Source: JBPOIS01 sp052034295
GTDB taxonomy: Bacteria > Pseudomonadota > Gammaproteobacteria > Pseudomonadales > Moraxellaceae
Assembly (NCBI GenBank): GCA_052034295.1
Contig: JBPOIS010000029.1
Coordinates: forward strand, 1 to 6,511
Length of the DNA: 6,511 nucleotides
Reading direction: 5' to 3'
Under the pieces are notes generated by a model. The model did no database searches. It was not told the origin of the DNA and was given only the letters and a program-made list of their open reading frames with translations. This document shows, in pieces, positions 1-6,115 of the stretch; position 1 is the stretch's first letter; every line of letters starts with the position of its first letter. The position numbers and the translations under genes are program-made.

Positions 1-2
1 GA

Positions 3-209
3 CTGGACTGGCTGCGCGGCCAAACGGCTGCCCAGCTGGGCCTGGACCTGTCCGGACTGACCGGGGCCAACACGCTGACCCTGGCGGTGGTGATGCAGTG
101 GCAGCGCCAGTTGCGTGCAGGCCAGACACTGCAGTTGAGGGGCGTACCCGAGCGACTGGCGGCCATCATCCGCGCTTCTCATCTGGACTGCTTGCTGCCC
201 ACAGGCTGA
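3..209 (+). CDS. MlaB-like STAS-domain protein, 3' end only
   Basis: Partial gene: 68 codons in frame 3 and a TGA stop at 207-209; the start lies upstream of the window. The residues form a STAS-domain C-terminal half: a hydrophobic strand (LDLSGLTGAN), a helix (TLTLAVVMQWQRQL), a strand (TLQLRGV), then PERLAAIIRASHLDCLLP. This matches the 'strand, D-S/T-A-G-L helix, L.L.G.P..L..L....L..LLP' layout of MlaB and anti-sigma-antagonist proteins. In the Mla system, MlaB sits in the cytoplasm on the MlaF ATPase and supports the MlaFEDB complex, which moves phospholipids between inner and outer membrane. The usual Asp-Ser/Thr-Ala of the STAS helix reads Asn-Thr-Leu here, so the site is divergent. 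Assignment to Mla rather than another STAS family rests on length and pattern, since the neighbouring mla genes would lie outside the window. It converges on the next gene with 27 bp between stops. Confidence 0.72.
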   Translation: MDWLRGQTAAQLGLDLSGLTGANTLTLAVVMQWQRQLRAGQTLQLRGVPERLAAIIRASHLDCLLPTG

Positions 210-236
210 AGCCCATACCCGCTGTGTTCTGCCGGT

Positions 237-1025
237 TCAGGGCCGGGCCGGGTGAGGGGCAGCAGGCGTGGTGCGGGGATTCAGCGCCGACCGCTCAAAA
301 CCAATCAACTGCAGCCGCCACTGCCAGCGCGGGGTACGCAGCAGCGCCAGCAGCCGTTCGGCCTGCTGTGGCTGCTCAGCATGGCGGCTGACCACGCCAC
401 TGAGGGAAAAGCTGGCATTCTTGACCGGCTGATAGCTGTCGCTGGGTTTGAGAAAACCGGCCATGATCAGCGCACAATCAGCCTGGCCATCGCGGGCCAT
501 TTTCCAGGCGGCCAGCGAATGTTCAGCCCGCAACACCTGTACCTGCGGCGGAATGGTGACATTGTGCTCGGCCAGCGTCGCCACCGAGCCGCCTTTCTGG
601 CTGATGGCCAGGCGGCGCACGCTGGACTGGTTCAGGGTCTGGTCCGGGCTGACCCGCATCATCACCCGCGGGGAAGGGCACCACAGCACCACCCGTGAGG
701 TGCCAATGGTCTGCAGGGTGCCCAGATCCATGTGCTGGGCGGTCAGGAAGGGCTGGACCTCTTCGGTCACACTGCCAATCACCACGTCATAGGGGGGGCG
801 GGGGGTGGCCATCAGTTTGAAAGCGCCCAGATTGCTGGCATACACCAAGTGGATCGGCTGGCCCAGCTCGCGTGCCAGGGCCGGCACAAAGCGTTCGAGG
901 CTGGCCCCGAGGCCTCCGGCCACCCCAACGCGCAGGGCAGGTTTTTCGGGGGCGGGCAATGGCGCTGGCTGCGCCAGGGCCAACAGGGGCAGTCCACTCA
1001 ACACCGCAAGCCAGCGTGGCAGCAT
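237..1025 (-). CDS. ModA-type periplasmic solute-binding protein, orphan
   Basis: 262 residues. Residues 1-18 form a signal peptide (an Arg near the start, a Leu/Ala-rich core, cleavage likely after LALA), followed by a Pro/Ala-rich linker to about residue 30, so the product should be periplasmic. The body follows the type 2 binding-protein plan of molybdate-binding ModA: a first strand with a Gly-rich turn (LRVGVAGGLGAS, 31-42), FVPALARELG, YASNLGAFKLM (62-72), then PPYDVVIGSVTE. Near residue 110 comes SRVVLWCPSP (the 'N.LVL..P' position), later RDGQADCALI, SGVVSRHAEQPQQAERLLALL, and a final WRLQLIGFE resembling ModA's '..L...GF'. The family's D-P..V-P-.G-.Y-A segment and the Tyr after G.AD are missing, so molybdate is doubtful. 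No permease or ATPase gene is adjacent. The ATG at 1025 gives the signal peptide directly and has GAGAG seven bases upstream (1033-1037). Family membership is fairly secure; the ligand is unknown. Confidence 0.68.
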   Translation of the reverse strand: MLPRWLAVLSGLPLLALAQPAPLPAPEKPALRVGVAGGLGASLERFVPALARELGQPIHLVYASNLGAFKLMATPRPPYDVVIGSVTEEVQPFLTAQHMDLGTLQTIGTSRVVLWCPSPRVMMRVSPDQTLNQSSVRRLAISQKGGSVATLAEHNVTIPPQVQVLRAEHSLAAWKMARDGQADCALIMAGFLKPSDSYQPVKNASFSLSGVVSRHAEQPQQAERLLALLRTPRWQWRLQLIGFERSALNPRTTPAAPHPARP

Positions 1026-1053
1026 GATGACACTCTCGAAGGGGGCATCCGGA

Positions 1054-1082
1054 ATTAGATGCGCTTAATGTGGCATAAACAA
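1054..1082 (-). promoter_or_regulatory. Candidate sigma-70 promoter for the ModA-like gene
   Basis: On the minus strand, TTGTTT (1082-1077), a 17-bp spacer and TCTAAT (1059-1054) resemble -35 and -10 boxes; the -10 matches 5 of 6 consensus bases and the -35 matches 3. Transcription would start near 1047, leaving about 22 bases of leader before the ATG at 1025. The -10 overlaps one arm of a short inverted repeat, GCATC (1045-1049) and GATGC (1058-1062). No clear terminator follows corA, so read-through from corA is also possible. Confidence 0.42.
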
Positions 1083-1111
1083 GCTGTGGAATGTAAAAGA
1101 AATCAAGGAGA

Positions 1112-2125
1112 TTACAGCCAGCCGCGCCGACGGAAAAACCACAGCGGCATCAGGAAAAACACCCCCAGAATGCCCATCACCAACACAAAGCCATAGTGCC
1201 CGTCGGCCATGGGCAGGCCGTGCACGTTCATGCCATAGATGCTGGCAATCAGCATCGGTGGGGCCAGCATGCTGGAAATCACCGAGAAGCGTTTGATGAT
1301 GTCGCTTTGTTCAGTGTTGATGAATCCAGAGGTGGTGTCGAGCAGAAAGCGGACTTTTTGAAACAAGAAGGCATTGTGCTCAATCAGCGAGCGCACATCT
1401 TCGGTCAGCTCACGCAGATCCTGATCGTACAGGTTGCTGCCGAGTGCCCGGGGCCGGGACAAAAAATTCAGCACCCGGCGCAGGTCGATCAGGCACAGCT
1501 GCGCTTTCCCCAGCACGTCATCCTGCTGGGCCAGCCGGGTCACCATGTCGTCCAGGTCCAGGTGGTATTCGCGGTGGTGGTTGTTCAACACTTCGGTGGT
1601 GCAGCGCTCCAGCTCCTTGTGGACTTCTTCCAGAATGTCCGCCAGTTCATCCAGTTTGGCTTCCAGCAGACCAAGCAGGATCCACACCGGGTCATGGTAA
1701 TCCAGCTCATAGTCGTTGCGGTGGGCACGCGCCCGGAAGGCGCGGAAGGACAGCAGCTTGGGACCGCGCAGGGTGAACAGGCGGTTCTTGTGCAGGATGA
1801 ACGCCACGGTGTGCGCCTGCGCGAGGATCTGGCTGCTGCTGACCTCGCCTTCGTCGGCCAGCTGGTGGCGGTTCTTGGTGAGAAAGTAGGTGCTGATGTG
1901 CAGCACGCCATCGTCATCGCGGTAATAGCGCGATGAGGCGGAAATGTCTTCCAGGGATTTCAGGGTGGGCAGGTTCTGGCCATAGGCTTCGCTGACCCAG
2001 GCCTGCTCCTCGGCACTGGGGGAAATCAGGTCCACCCACACCAGATCGTCCGACAGGTCAAAGCTGCCGCGCACCGTGGCCTCGTACAGGTGTCCACGGT
2101 CAATGGCGTGAAAGGCTTCGAGCAT
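1112..2125 (-). CDS. corA: CorA-family magnesium/divalent-cation channel
   Basis: 337 residues, a usual CorA length. CorA proteins form inner-membrane pentamers that let Mg2+ (also Co2+, Ni2+) into the cell down the membrane potential. Residues 1 to about 275 are the large, charged cytoplasmic domain, with the long Glu/Asp/Arg-rich helices (about 150-275) that form the funnel. Two membrane segments close the protein: about 281-299 (SVISSMLAPPMLIASIYGMN) and about 312-331 (GFVLVMGILGVFFLMPLWFF). The signature Gly-Met-Asn is intact at 298-300 at the end of the first. The loop reads VHGLPMADGHYG rather than the common MPEL, which varies among relatives. A basic RRRGWL tail ends the protein, as expected for a cytoplasmic C-terminus. 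The ATG at 2125 is preceded by a strong GGGGGGA (2131-2137), five bases away. It lies downstream of recG-comF on the same strand but with its own promoter candidate, so it is probably a separate unit. CorA and the related ZntB can be confused, but the GMN context suits CorA. Confidence 0.92.
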   Translation of the reverse strand: MLEAFHAIDRGHLYEATVRGSFDLSDDLVWVDLISPSAEEQAWVSEAYGQNLPTLKSLEDISASSRYYRDDDGVLHISTYFLTKNRHQLADEGEVSSSQILAQAHTVAFILHKNRLFTLRGPKLLSFRAFRARAHRNDYELDYHDPVWILLGLLEAKLDELADILEEVHKELERCTTEVLNNHHREYHLDLDDMVTRLAQQDDVLGKAQLCLIDLRRVLNFLSRPRALGSNLYDQDLRELTEDVRSLIEHNAFLFQKVRFLLDTTSGFINTEQSDIIKRFSVISSMLAPPMLIASIYGMNVHGLPMADGHYGFVLVMGILGVFFLMPLWFFRRRGWL

Positions 2126-2170
2126 GAATGTCCCCCCACGGCCCAGCCAGTGCCTCAGTCAAACCGCTGT

Positions 2171-2199
2171 ATTGTAATCCACTCCCAGTCCGGCACCAA
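2171..2199 (-). promoter_or_regulatory. Candidate sigma-70 promoter for corA
   Basis: On the minus strand, TTGGTG (2199-2194), a 17-bp spacer and TACAAT (2176-2171); the -10 matches 5 of 6 consensus bases, the -35 matches 3. The predicted start near 2164 gives a leader of about 39 bases, too short to hold a Mg2+ riboswitch of the mgtA type. The element sits just after the hairpin that follows comF, which fits a terminate-then-restart arrangement. Confidence 0.45.
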
Positions 2200-2206
2200 G
2201 CCAATT

Positions 2207-2226
2207 CCCCGGCGTGCGGGCCGGGG
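2207..2226 (-). terminator. GC-rich hairpin after comF, probable terminator
   Basis: CCCCGGC (2207-2213) and GCCGGGG (2220-2226) form a perfect 7-bp stem around a 6-base loop, beginning 4 bases after the comF stop. On the minus strand the stem is followed by AATTGGCTTGG, with no real T-run, so it is not a textbook intrinsic terminator. Its position directly between the comF stop and the corA promoter candidate supports a termination or mRNA 3'-end role. Confidence 0.45.
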
Positions 2227-2229
2227 CAT

Positions 2230-2841
2230 TCAGTGGTTGGAGGCCAGCACCAGCCCTTCCACGGCCACACCCTGCCGGGCCAGCAGGCGGGCCAGCTCGC
2301 CCAGGGTGCTGCCGGTGGTCAGCACATCATCCATCAGCAGGATACGGGCTGGCGCTGCAGGGGGATCAACGAGGGCAAAGGCGCCGGCCAGATTGTGCTG
2401 GCGCTGCAGGGCATCCAGCTGTTGCTGTCGATCCGTGTGACGGATGCGCTGCAGGCCGGACCACAGCGGAATGCCCCAGTGCCGGGACAATTGCTGGGCC
2501 AGCAGCTGACACTGGTTGTAACCCCGCTCGCGCAGACGCTGTGCCGACAGGGGCACTGCCGCAATGGCGGTGACGGCAGGGCGTGGCTGGGTGGCCAGAA
2601 TGGCGGTGAGCACGGGCAGGAATTGCAGCTGTTCCTGGTATTTGAATAAATGAATCAGCCGGTCCAGCGGCCACTGGTAGGCACAGGCGACCCGTACCGG
2701 GATATCGGGCAGCTGCAGGCTTTGCTGACGCCAGGGCAGGTCCTGCCAGCAGGCACTGCAGCAGGGCAGGGGCGCTGCCGTGGGCTGGCTCTGGCACAGC
2801 GGGCAGGCCGGTGCGGGCCAAAGGCTGCGCAGCCGTGACAT
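2230..2841 (-). CDS. comF: ComF-family phosphoribosyltransferase-like protein
   Basis: 203 residues. ComF proteins (also called GntX or YhgH) are cytoplasmic, carry a phosphoribosyltransferase fold, and are needed for natural transformation in several bacteria; the precise reaction is unsettled. An N-terminal zinc ribbon is visible: C13-x2-C16, then C27/C28 and C31. The middle has FKYQEQLQF (66-74) and VPLSAQRLRERGYNQ (96-110), the family's 'P....R...RGFNQ' element. The PRPP-binding loop DDVLTTGST lies at 171-179, preceded by ILLM, as in type I phosphoribosyltransferases. The frame is open further upstream to 3063, but the ATG at 2841 puts the zinc ribbon at the very N-terminus and leaves only 4 bases after the recG stop, so I chose it. 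No Shine-Dalgarno sequence is obvious, which suggests translation coupled to recG. Length is slightly below the usual 220-240 but all landmarks are present. Confidence 0.9.
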   Translation of the reverse strand: MSRLRSLWPAPACPLCQSQPTAAPLPCCSACWQDLPWRQQSLQLPDIPVRVACAYQWPLDRLIHLFKYQEQLQFLPVLTAILATQPRPAVTAIAAVPLSAQRLRERGYNQCQLLAQQLSRHWGIPLWSGLQRIRHTDRQQQLDALQRQHNLAGAFALVDPPAAPARILLMDDVLTTGSTLGELARLLARQGVAVEGLVLASNH

Positions 2842-2845
2842 GGCG

Positions 2846-4894
2846 CTAGACCCGGGCATAGCGCGGCGCATGCGGCAGCCAGCGCTGCAGCAGGGCGCTG
2901 GCCTGTTCGGGGTGCTGGCTGAGCAGTTGTTCCGCCATCTGCCGGGCGGGCTGCAGCAGGGCCTGATCGCGCAGCAGGTCAGCCACCTGAAAGCCCAGCT
3001 CGCCGGTCTGGCGGGTGCCCAGCAACTCTCCCGGCCCGCGCAGCTCCAGGTCTTTTTCCGCAATCACAAAGCCATCGCTGCTGTCGCGCAAAATACCCAG
3101 ACGGGCCATGCCCTGCGGGGTCAGTGGGCCTTTGTACATCAGCACACAGTAGCTGGCGGTGGCACCGCGCCCGACCCGGCCGCGCAGCTGGTGCAGCTGT
3201 GACAGTCCGAGCCGTTCGGCGTTTTCAATGATCATCAGCGAGGCGTTGGGCACGTCCACCCCGACTTCAATCACGGTGGTGGCGACCAGCAGGTGCAGCT
3301 GGTTGTTCTTGAAGGCCTGCATGACCGACTGTTTTTCTTCGGCTTTCATGCGGCCATGCACCAGGCCCACCCGCAGGTGCGGCAGCAGGGCACACAATTC
3401 GGCATGGGTGGCCTCGGCCGCCTGGGCATCCAGCGTTTCCGATTCTTCCACCAGCGTGCACACCCAGTAGGCCTGGCGGCCTTCGGCACAGTTGATGGCC
3501 ACCCGCTCAATCACGCTGTTGCGGCGTGCCATCGGCAGGGTGACGGTGGTGATCGGGGTGCGTCCCGGCGGCAGTTCGTCAATGACGGACGTGTCCAGAT
3601 CCCCATAACTGCTCATGGCCAGCGTGCGCGGGATCGGGGTGGCAGTCATGATCAACTGGTGCGGGGTCATGTGGCGCGGGCCTTTTTCGCGCAGCGCCAG
3701 CCGCTGGTCCACCCCGAAACGGTGCTGTTCATCGATGATCACCAGCCCCAGCCCGGCAAACTGCACCGCCTCCTGAAACAGCGCATGGGTGCCGACGACG
3801 AGCTGACAGTGGCCACTGCGGATGTCTGCTTCGGCCTGGCTGCGGGCCTTGCCTTTTTGTTTGCCGGCCAGCCAGCCAACACGGATGCCCAGTGGGGCAA
3901 ACCAGCGCTGGAAATTTACCGCGTGCTGTTCGGCCAGGATCTCGGTGGGGGCCATCAGCGCCACCTGCCAGCCCGCCTCCAGGGCCTGACAGGCCGCCAG
4001 CGCGGCCACCAGGGTCTTGCCGGCACCGACATCGCCCTGCACCAGCCGCAGCATGGGGTGCGACCGGCTCAGGTCCTGGGTGATTTCTGCCCCCACCCGC
4101 TGCTGGGCCCCGGTCGGCTGGAAGGGCAGTTGCTGCAGCAGGGCCCTGGCGAAAGTCTGCGATGGGGGACACACCGGGGCCTGATCGGCCTGGATGGCCT
4201 GCCGCCGCGACAACAGGCTGATCTGGTGGGCCAGCAGCTCCTCAAAGGCCAGCCGTTGCTGGGCCGGATGCTGGCCCTGCAGGAGCAGCTCGACCGGGGC
4301 ATCGGCCGGGGGCTGGTGAATATAGGACAGCGCCGTGATCAGGTCGTATTTGCGCCGGGGACTGGCGGGCAGCAGCTCCGGCAAGTGGCGGCCCACCTGC
4401 TGCAGGGCCTGCTGCATCCACTGGCGCAGGCGTGGCTGGGTCAGCCCCTCCGTGGTCGGATAAATGGCGCTCAGCCGGGACGGCGGCAGCGGTGTACCCG
4501 GTGCGATGCGCTGGAATTCCGGGTGATACATCTCCAGCCCACGGGCCCCCAGCCGGGCTTCACCAAACGCCCGCAGGGTACTGCCGACGGTGAGTTTTTC
4601 CTTGAGTCCCGGATACACCCGATAGAACCGCAGCGTCAGTCGGCCCCGCCCATCGGTGAGCTGGACCGCCAGTGACGGCCGACGGCCCGGCGGATGATCC
4701 ACGGATTGCACCACCCCTTCCACCAGCGCGGACTGGCCACGGTGCAGCGCTGACAGCGGCACCAGGCGGCTACGGTCTTCATAGCCGCGTGGCAGGTGAA
4801 ACAGCAGCGCCTCAACCGAGTCAATGCCCAGGCGCTGCAATTGGGCCAGGGCCGTCGGGCCCACGCCGCTCAGGGTGTCAAGTGGTGTACTCAT
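2846..4894 (-). CDS. recG: ATP-dependent DNA helicase RecG
   Basis: 682 residues (E. coli RecG has 693). RecG is a double-stranded-DNA translocase that remodels stalled replication forks and D-loops, driving fork regression and limiting over-replication. The N-terminus has LSGVGPTALAQLQRLGI (8-24) and LLFHLPRGYEDR (30-41), typical of RecG, followed by the OB-fold wedge domain (about 55-150). The superfamily 2 motor is complete: Q-motif region FQPTGAQQ (258-265), Walker A GDVGAGKT (287-294), APTEILAEQH (315-324), DEQHRFG (388-394), TATPIPRT (417-424), VHGRM (512-516), VIEVGVDVP (541-549) and QLRGRVGRG (569-577). The C-terminal TRG region (about 612-631, including LELRGPGELLGTRQTG) couples ATP use to movement. 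The frame stays open upstream to 5464, but the ATG at 4894 aligns with known RecG N-termini; another ATG at 4939 would add 15 unconserved residues. No Shine-Dalgarno sequence precedes either ATG. It is first in a unit with comF. Confidence 0.96.
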   Translation of the reverse strand: MSTPLDTLSGVGPTALAQLQRLGIDSVEALLFHLPRGYEDRSRLVPLSALHRGQSALVEGVVQSVDHPPGRRPSLAVQLTDGRGRLTLRFYRVYPGLKEKLTVGSTLRAFGEARLGARGLEMYHPEFQRIAPGTPLPPSRLSAIYPTTEGLTQPRLRQWMQQALQQVGRHLPELLPASPRRKYDLITALSYIHQPPADAPVELLLQGQHPAQQRLAFEELLAHQISLLSRRQAIQADQAPVCPPSQTFARALLQQLPFQPTGAQQRVGAEITQDLSRSHPMLRLVQGDVGAGKTLVAALAACQALEAGWQVALMAPTEILAEQHAVNFQRWFAPLGIRVGWLAGKQKGKARSQAEADIRSGHCQLVVGTHALFQEAVQFAGLGLVIIDEQHRFGVDQRLALREKGPRHMTPHQLIMTATPIPRTLAMSSYGDLDTSVIDELPPGRTPITTVTLPMARRNSVIERVAINCAEGRQAYWVCTLVEESETLDAQAAEATHAELCALLPHLRVGLVHGRMKAEEKQSVMQAFKNNQLHLLVATTVIEVGVDVPNASLMIIENAERLGLSQLHQLRGRVGRGATASYCVLMYKGPLTPQGMARLGILRDSSDGFVIAEKDLELRGPGELLGTRQTGELGFQVADLLRDQALLQPARQMAEQLLSQHPEQASALLQRWLPHAPRYARV

Positions 4895-5074
4895 CGGGCT
4901 AGTGTATGCAAGCCAGCGGAAACTGCCTAGGGGGACCATTCTGACATCAGGCGTGAGCAGTCCTGCAATTGCTTTGGCTGACAACAAGCCCGACAATGCC
5001 TTCGATCCGACGGGGGTGCGCAGCCGCAGCATCACCGTTACACTCCAAGAAAATGTCAGCGACGGACCAAAGAC
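4895..5074. other. Divergent intergenic region, recG / DUF6091-like gene
   Basis: 180 bp separating two divergent starts, so it should hold control signals for both. On the minus strand a promoter-like element lies right next to recG (listed separately). On the plus strand TACACT (5039-5044) could be a -10 for the gene starting at 5075, giving a start near 5051, but no good -35 is found at the right distance (best is TGCGCA, 16 bp upstream), so I do not call a promoter. GGA at 5064-5066 is the only weak ribosome-binding candidate before the ATG at 5075. I see no gene, strong hairpin or long repeat here. Confidence 0.4.
4901..4929 (-). promoter_or_regulatory. Promoter-like element abutting the recG start
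   Basis: On the minus strand, TAGGCA (4929-4924), a 17-bp spacer and TACACT (4906-4901) each match 4 of 6 consensus bases. Standard spacing from the -10 would put the transcription start at 4894, the A of the recG ATG, giving a leaderless mRNA. The lack of any Shine-Dalgarno sequence before recG agrees with this. Matches of this quality occur by chance, so confidence is low. Confidence 0.28.
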
Positions 5075-6073
5075 ATGATAAAGCGGATTTTGATGCAAAG
5101 CACACTGGCGCTGGCCCTGATCGGAGGCTGCGCGGGCAGCCAGGCAGCGGTGGTGTGTGTGTATGACCCCATGGGCGGGGCTGGTGAGCTGTATGGGCTG
5201 ATGAAGGATTTTGCCGTGGCCGCCAAGGGCTTCGGGACCGATGTCCAGCTCAGGCCCTACCGCAACGAAGATCAGGTGGTCGAGGACTATCAGGCCAAGA
5301 AATGCGATGGCATGGTGGTGACCGATTTTGCCGTACGGGATTTCAACAACTACACCGGCAGCCTGAACGCCGTGGGTGCGATTTTTGACAAGCGGGTGGC
5401 ACGCTTTATGCTCAAGCTGATGGGCAACCCCAAGCTGCAGCCGGACATGCTGCAAAACGGCCATGAGGTGGCGGGCGTTTTTGCCATTGGCATGGCCTAT
5501 CTGGTGGTCAATGACCGCCGGATCAACTCACTGGCCAAGGCCCAGGGCATCCGCTTCGGGGTGCAGGATTCCGACCCGGCCCAGCGTGAAATGGCCCGCA
5601 AGCTCGGCACCGTTCCGGTCCCGGTCAACGTCAACAACATGGGGCCGATGTTCAACACCGGCCAGGTGGACAGTCTGGGCGCCCCAGCGCTGGCCATCAA
5701 CGCCTTTGAGCTGTCCAAGGGCATGGGCCTGAAGGGCGGGGTGGTGCGCTTCCCGGTGGCACTGATTTCAGGCAACTTCGTGATGCATCCAGAAAAATTC
5801 GCCAGTGGGTTTGGCCAGAACAGCCGACAGTGGTTTGCCGGACAGGTAGAACGCACCATGGCCGCCGCCGACCGCCAGGAAAAACTCATCCAGCCCAGCT
5901 ACTGGATGGACTTGCCCAAGGAAGAGCTGGACGGCTATGTGCGCCTGTTCCGCGAAATGCGTGTGCGGCTGGTGCAACAGGGCATCTACAACAAGAAGAT
6001 GACCTCGACCATCAAAAAGGTGCGCTGTCAGATTGACCCCAGCCAGTTCGACTGCAACCGCGACGGCGAATGA
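5075..6073 (+). CDS. Exported solute-binding-type protein, DUF6091/AdeT-like
   Basis: 332 residues. The N-terminus (MIKRIL, a hydrophobic LALALIGG core, then SQAA) is a signal peptide, most likely cut after residue 24 or 25; C19 in IGGC could alternatively be a weak lipoprotein site. The mature part starts VVCVYDPMGGAGELYGLMKDF and continues with DFAVRDFNNYTGSLNAVGAI (84-103), VNDRRINSLAKAQG (145-158), FNTGQVDSLGAPA (193-205), SYWMDLP (275-281) and a tail with KKVRCQIDPSQFDC (314-327). From memory this pattern fits a 'putative solute-binding protein' family (DUF6091) common in Acinetobacter and Pseudomonas; some members carry the name AdeT and have been labelled, on thin grounds, as efflux components. 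The fold resembles TRAP-type binding proteins. Four cysteines (19 in the signal region, then 28, 77, 318, 327 in the mature chain) allow disulfides. No transporter genes are adjacent; ligand and role are unknown. An internal ATG at 5093 would shorten the signal peptide's basic end, so 5075 is preferred. Confidence 0.75.
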   Translation: MIKRILMQSTLALALIGGCAGSQAAVVCVYDPMGGAGELYGLMKDFAVAAKGFGTDVQLRPYRNEDQVVEDYQAKKCDGMVVTDFAVRDFNNYTGSLNAVGAIFDKRVARFMLKLMGNPKLQPDMLQNGHEVAGVFAIGMAYLVVNDRRINSLAKAQGIRFGVQDSDPAQREMARKLGTVPVPVNVNNMGPMFNTGQVDSLGAPALAINAFELSKGMGLKGGVVRFPVALISGNFVMHPEKFASGFGQNSRQWFAGQVERTMAAADRQEKLIQPSYWMDLPKEELDGYVRLFREMRVRLVQQGIYNKKMTSTIKKVRCQIDPSQFDCNRDGE

Positions 6074-6079
6074 CCTGCT

Positions 6080-6113
6080 GGACCCCGGAGCCGGTGGGCT
6101 GCCGGGGCGGTCC
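6080..6113. terminator. Bulged hairpin between convergent genes, possible two-way terminator
   Basis: In the 42-bp gap between two convergent stops. The arms GGACC-CCGG-AGCC (6080-6092) and GGCT-g-CCGG-ggc-GGTCC (6097-6113) pair in 13 positions around a GGTG loop, with a one-base and a three-base bulge on the right arm. It begins 6 bases after the stop of the upstream plus-strand gene and 2 bases after the plsB stop on the minus strand, so it could end both transcripts. Neither side has a T-run directly after the stem (the nearest on the plus strand is T6 at 6134-6139, inside plsB), so intrinsic termination is not certain. Confidence 0.5.
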
Positions 6114-6115
6114 GC

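Noticed and set aside
1196..1936. Open frame of 246 codons opposite corA
   Set aside because: Low-complexity Val/Gln/His-rich translation with no domain; it is the antisense image of a clear CorA gene.
2126..2164. Possible Mg2+-sensing leader before corA
   Set aside because: The predicted leader is only about 39 bases and shows no stable multi-helix structure, too small for an M-box or mgtA-type leader.
2842..3063. Extension of the comF frame by 74 codons upstream of 2841
   Set aside because: It lies wholly within recG in another frame, has Cys/Arg/Trp-rich shadow composition, and would displace the N-terminal zinc ribbon.
3293..4675. Long open frame (460 codons) on the plus strand opposite recG
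   Set aside because: Composition (Gln, Gly, His, Arg rich) and lack of any recognisable domain mark it as a GC-rich shadow of recG, whose protein motifs are complete in the other strand.
4895..5464. Extension of the recG frame by 190 codons upstream of 4894
   Set aside because: The extra residues run antisense through the solute-binding gene and show no RecG homology. The ATG at 4894 matches the usual RecG N-terminus.
5497..5889. Minus-strand open frame of 130 codons opposite the DUF6091-like gene
   Set aside because: No recognisable domain and no ribosome-binding site; the plus-strand gene explains the region.
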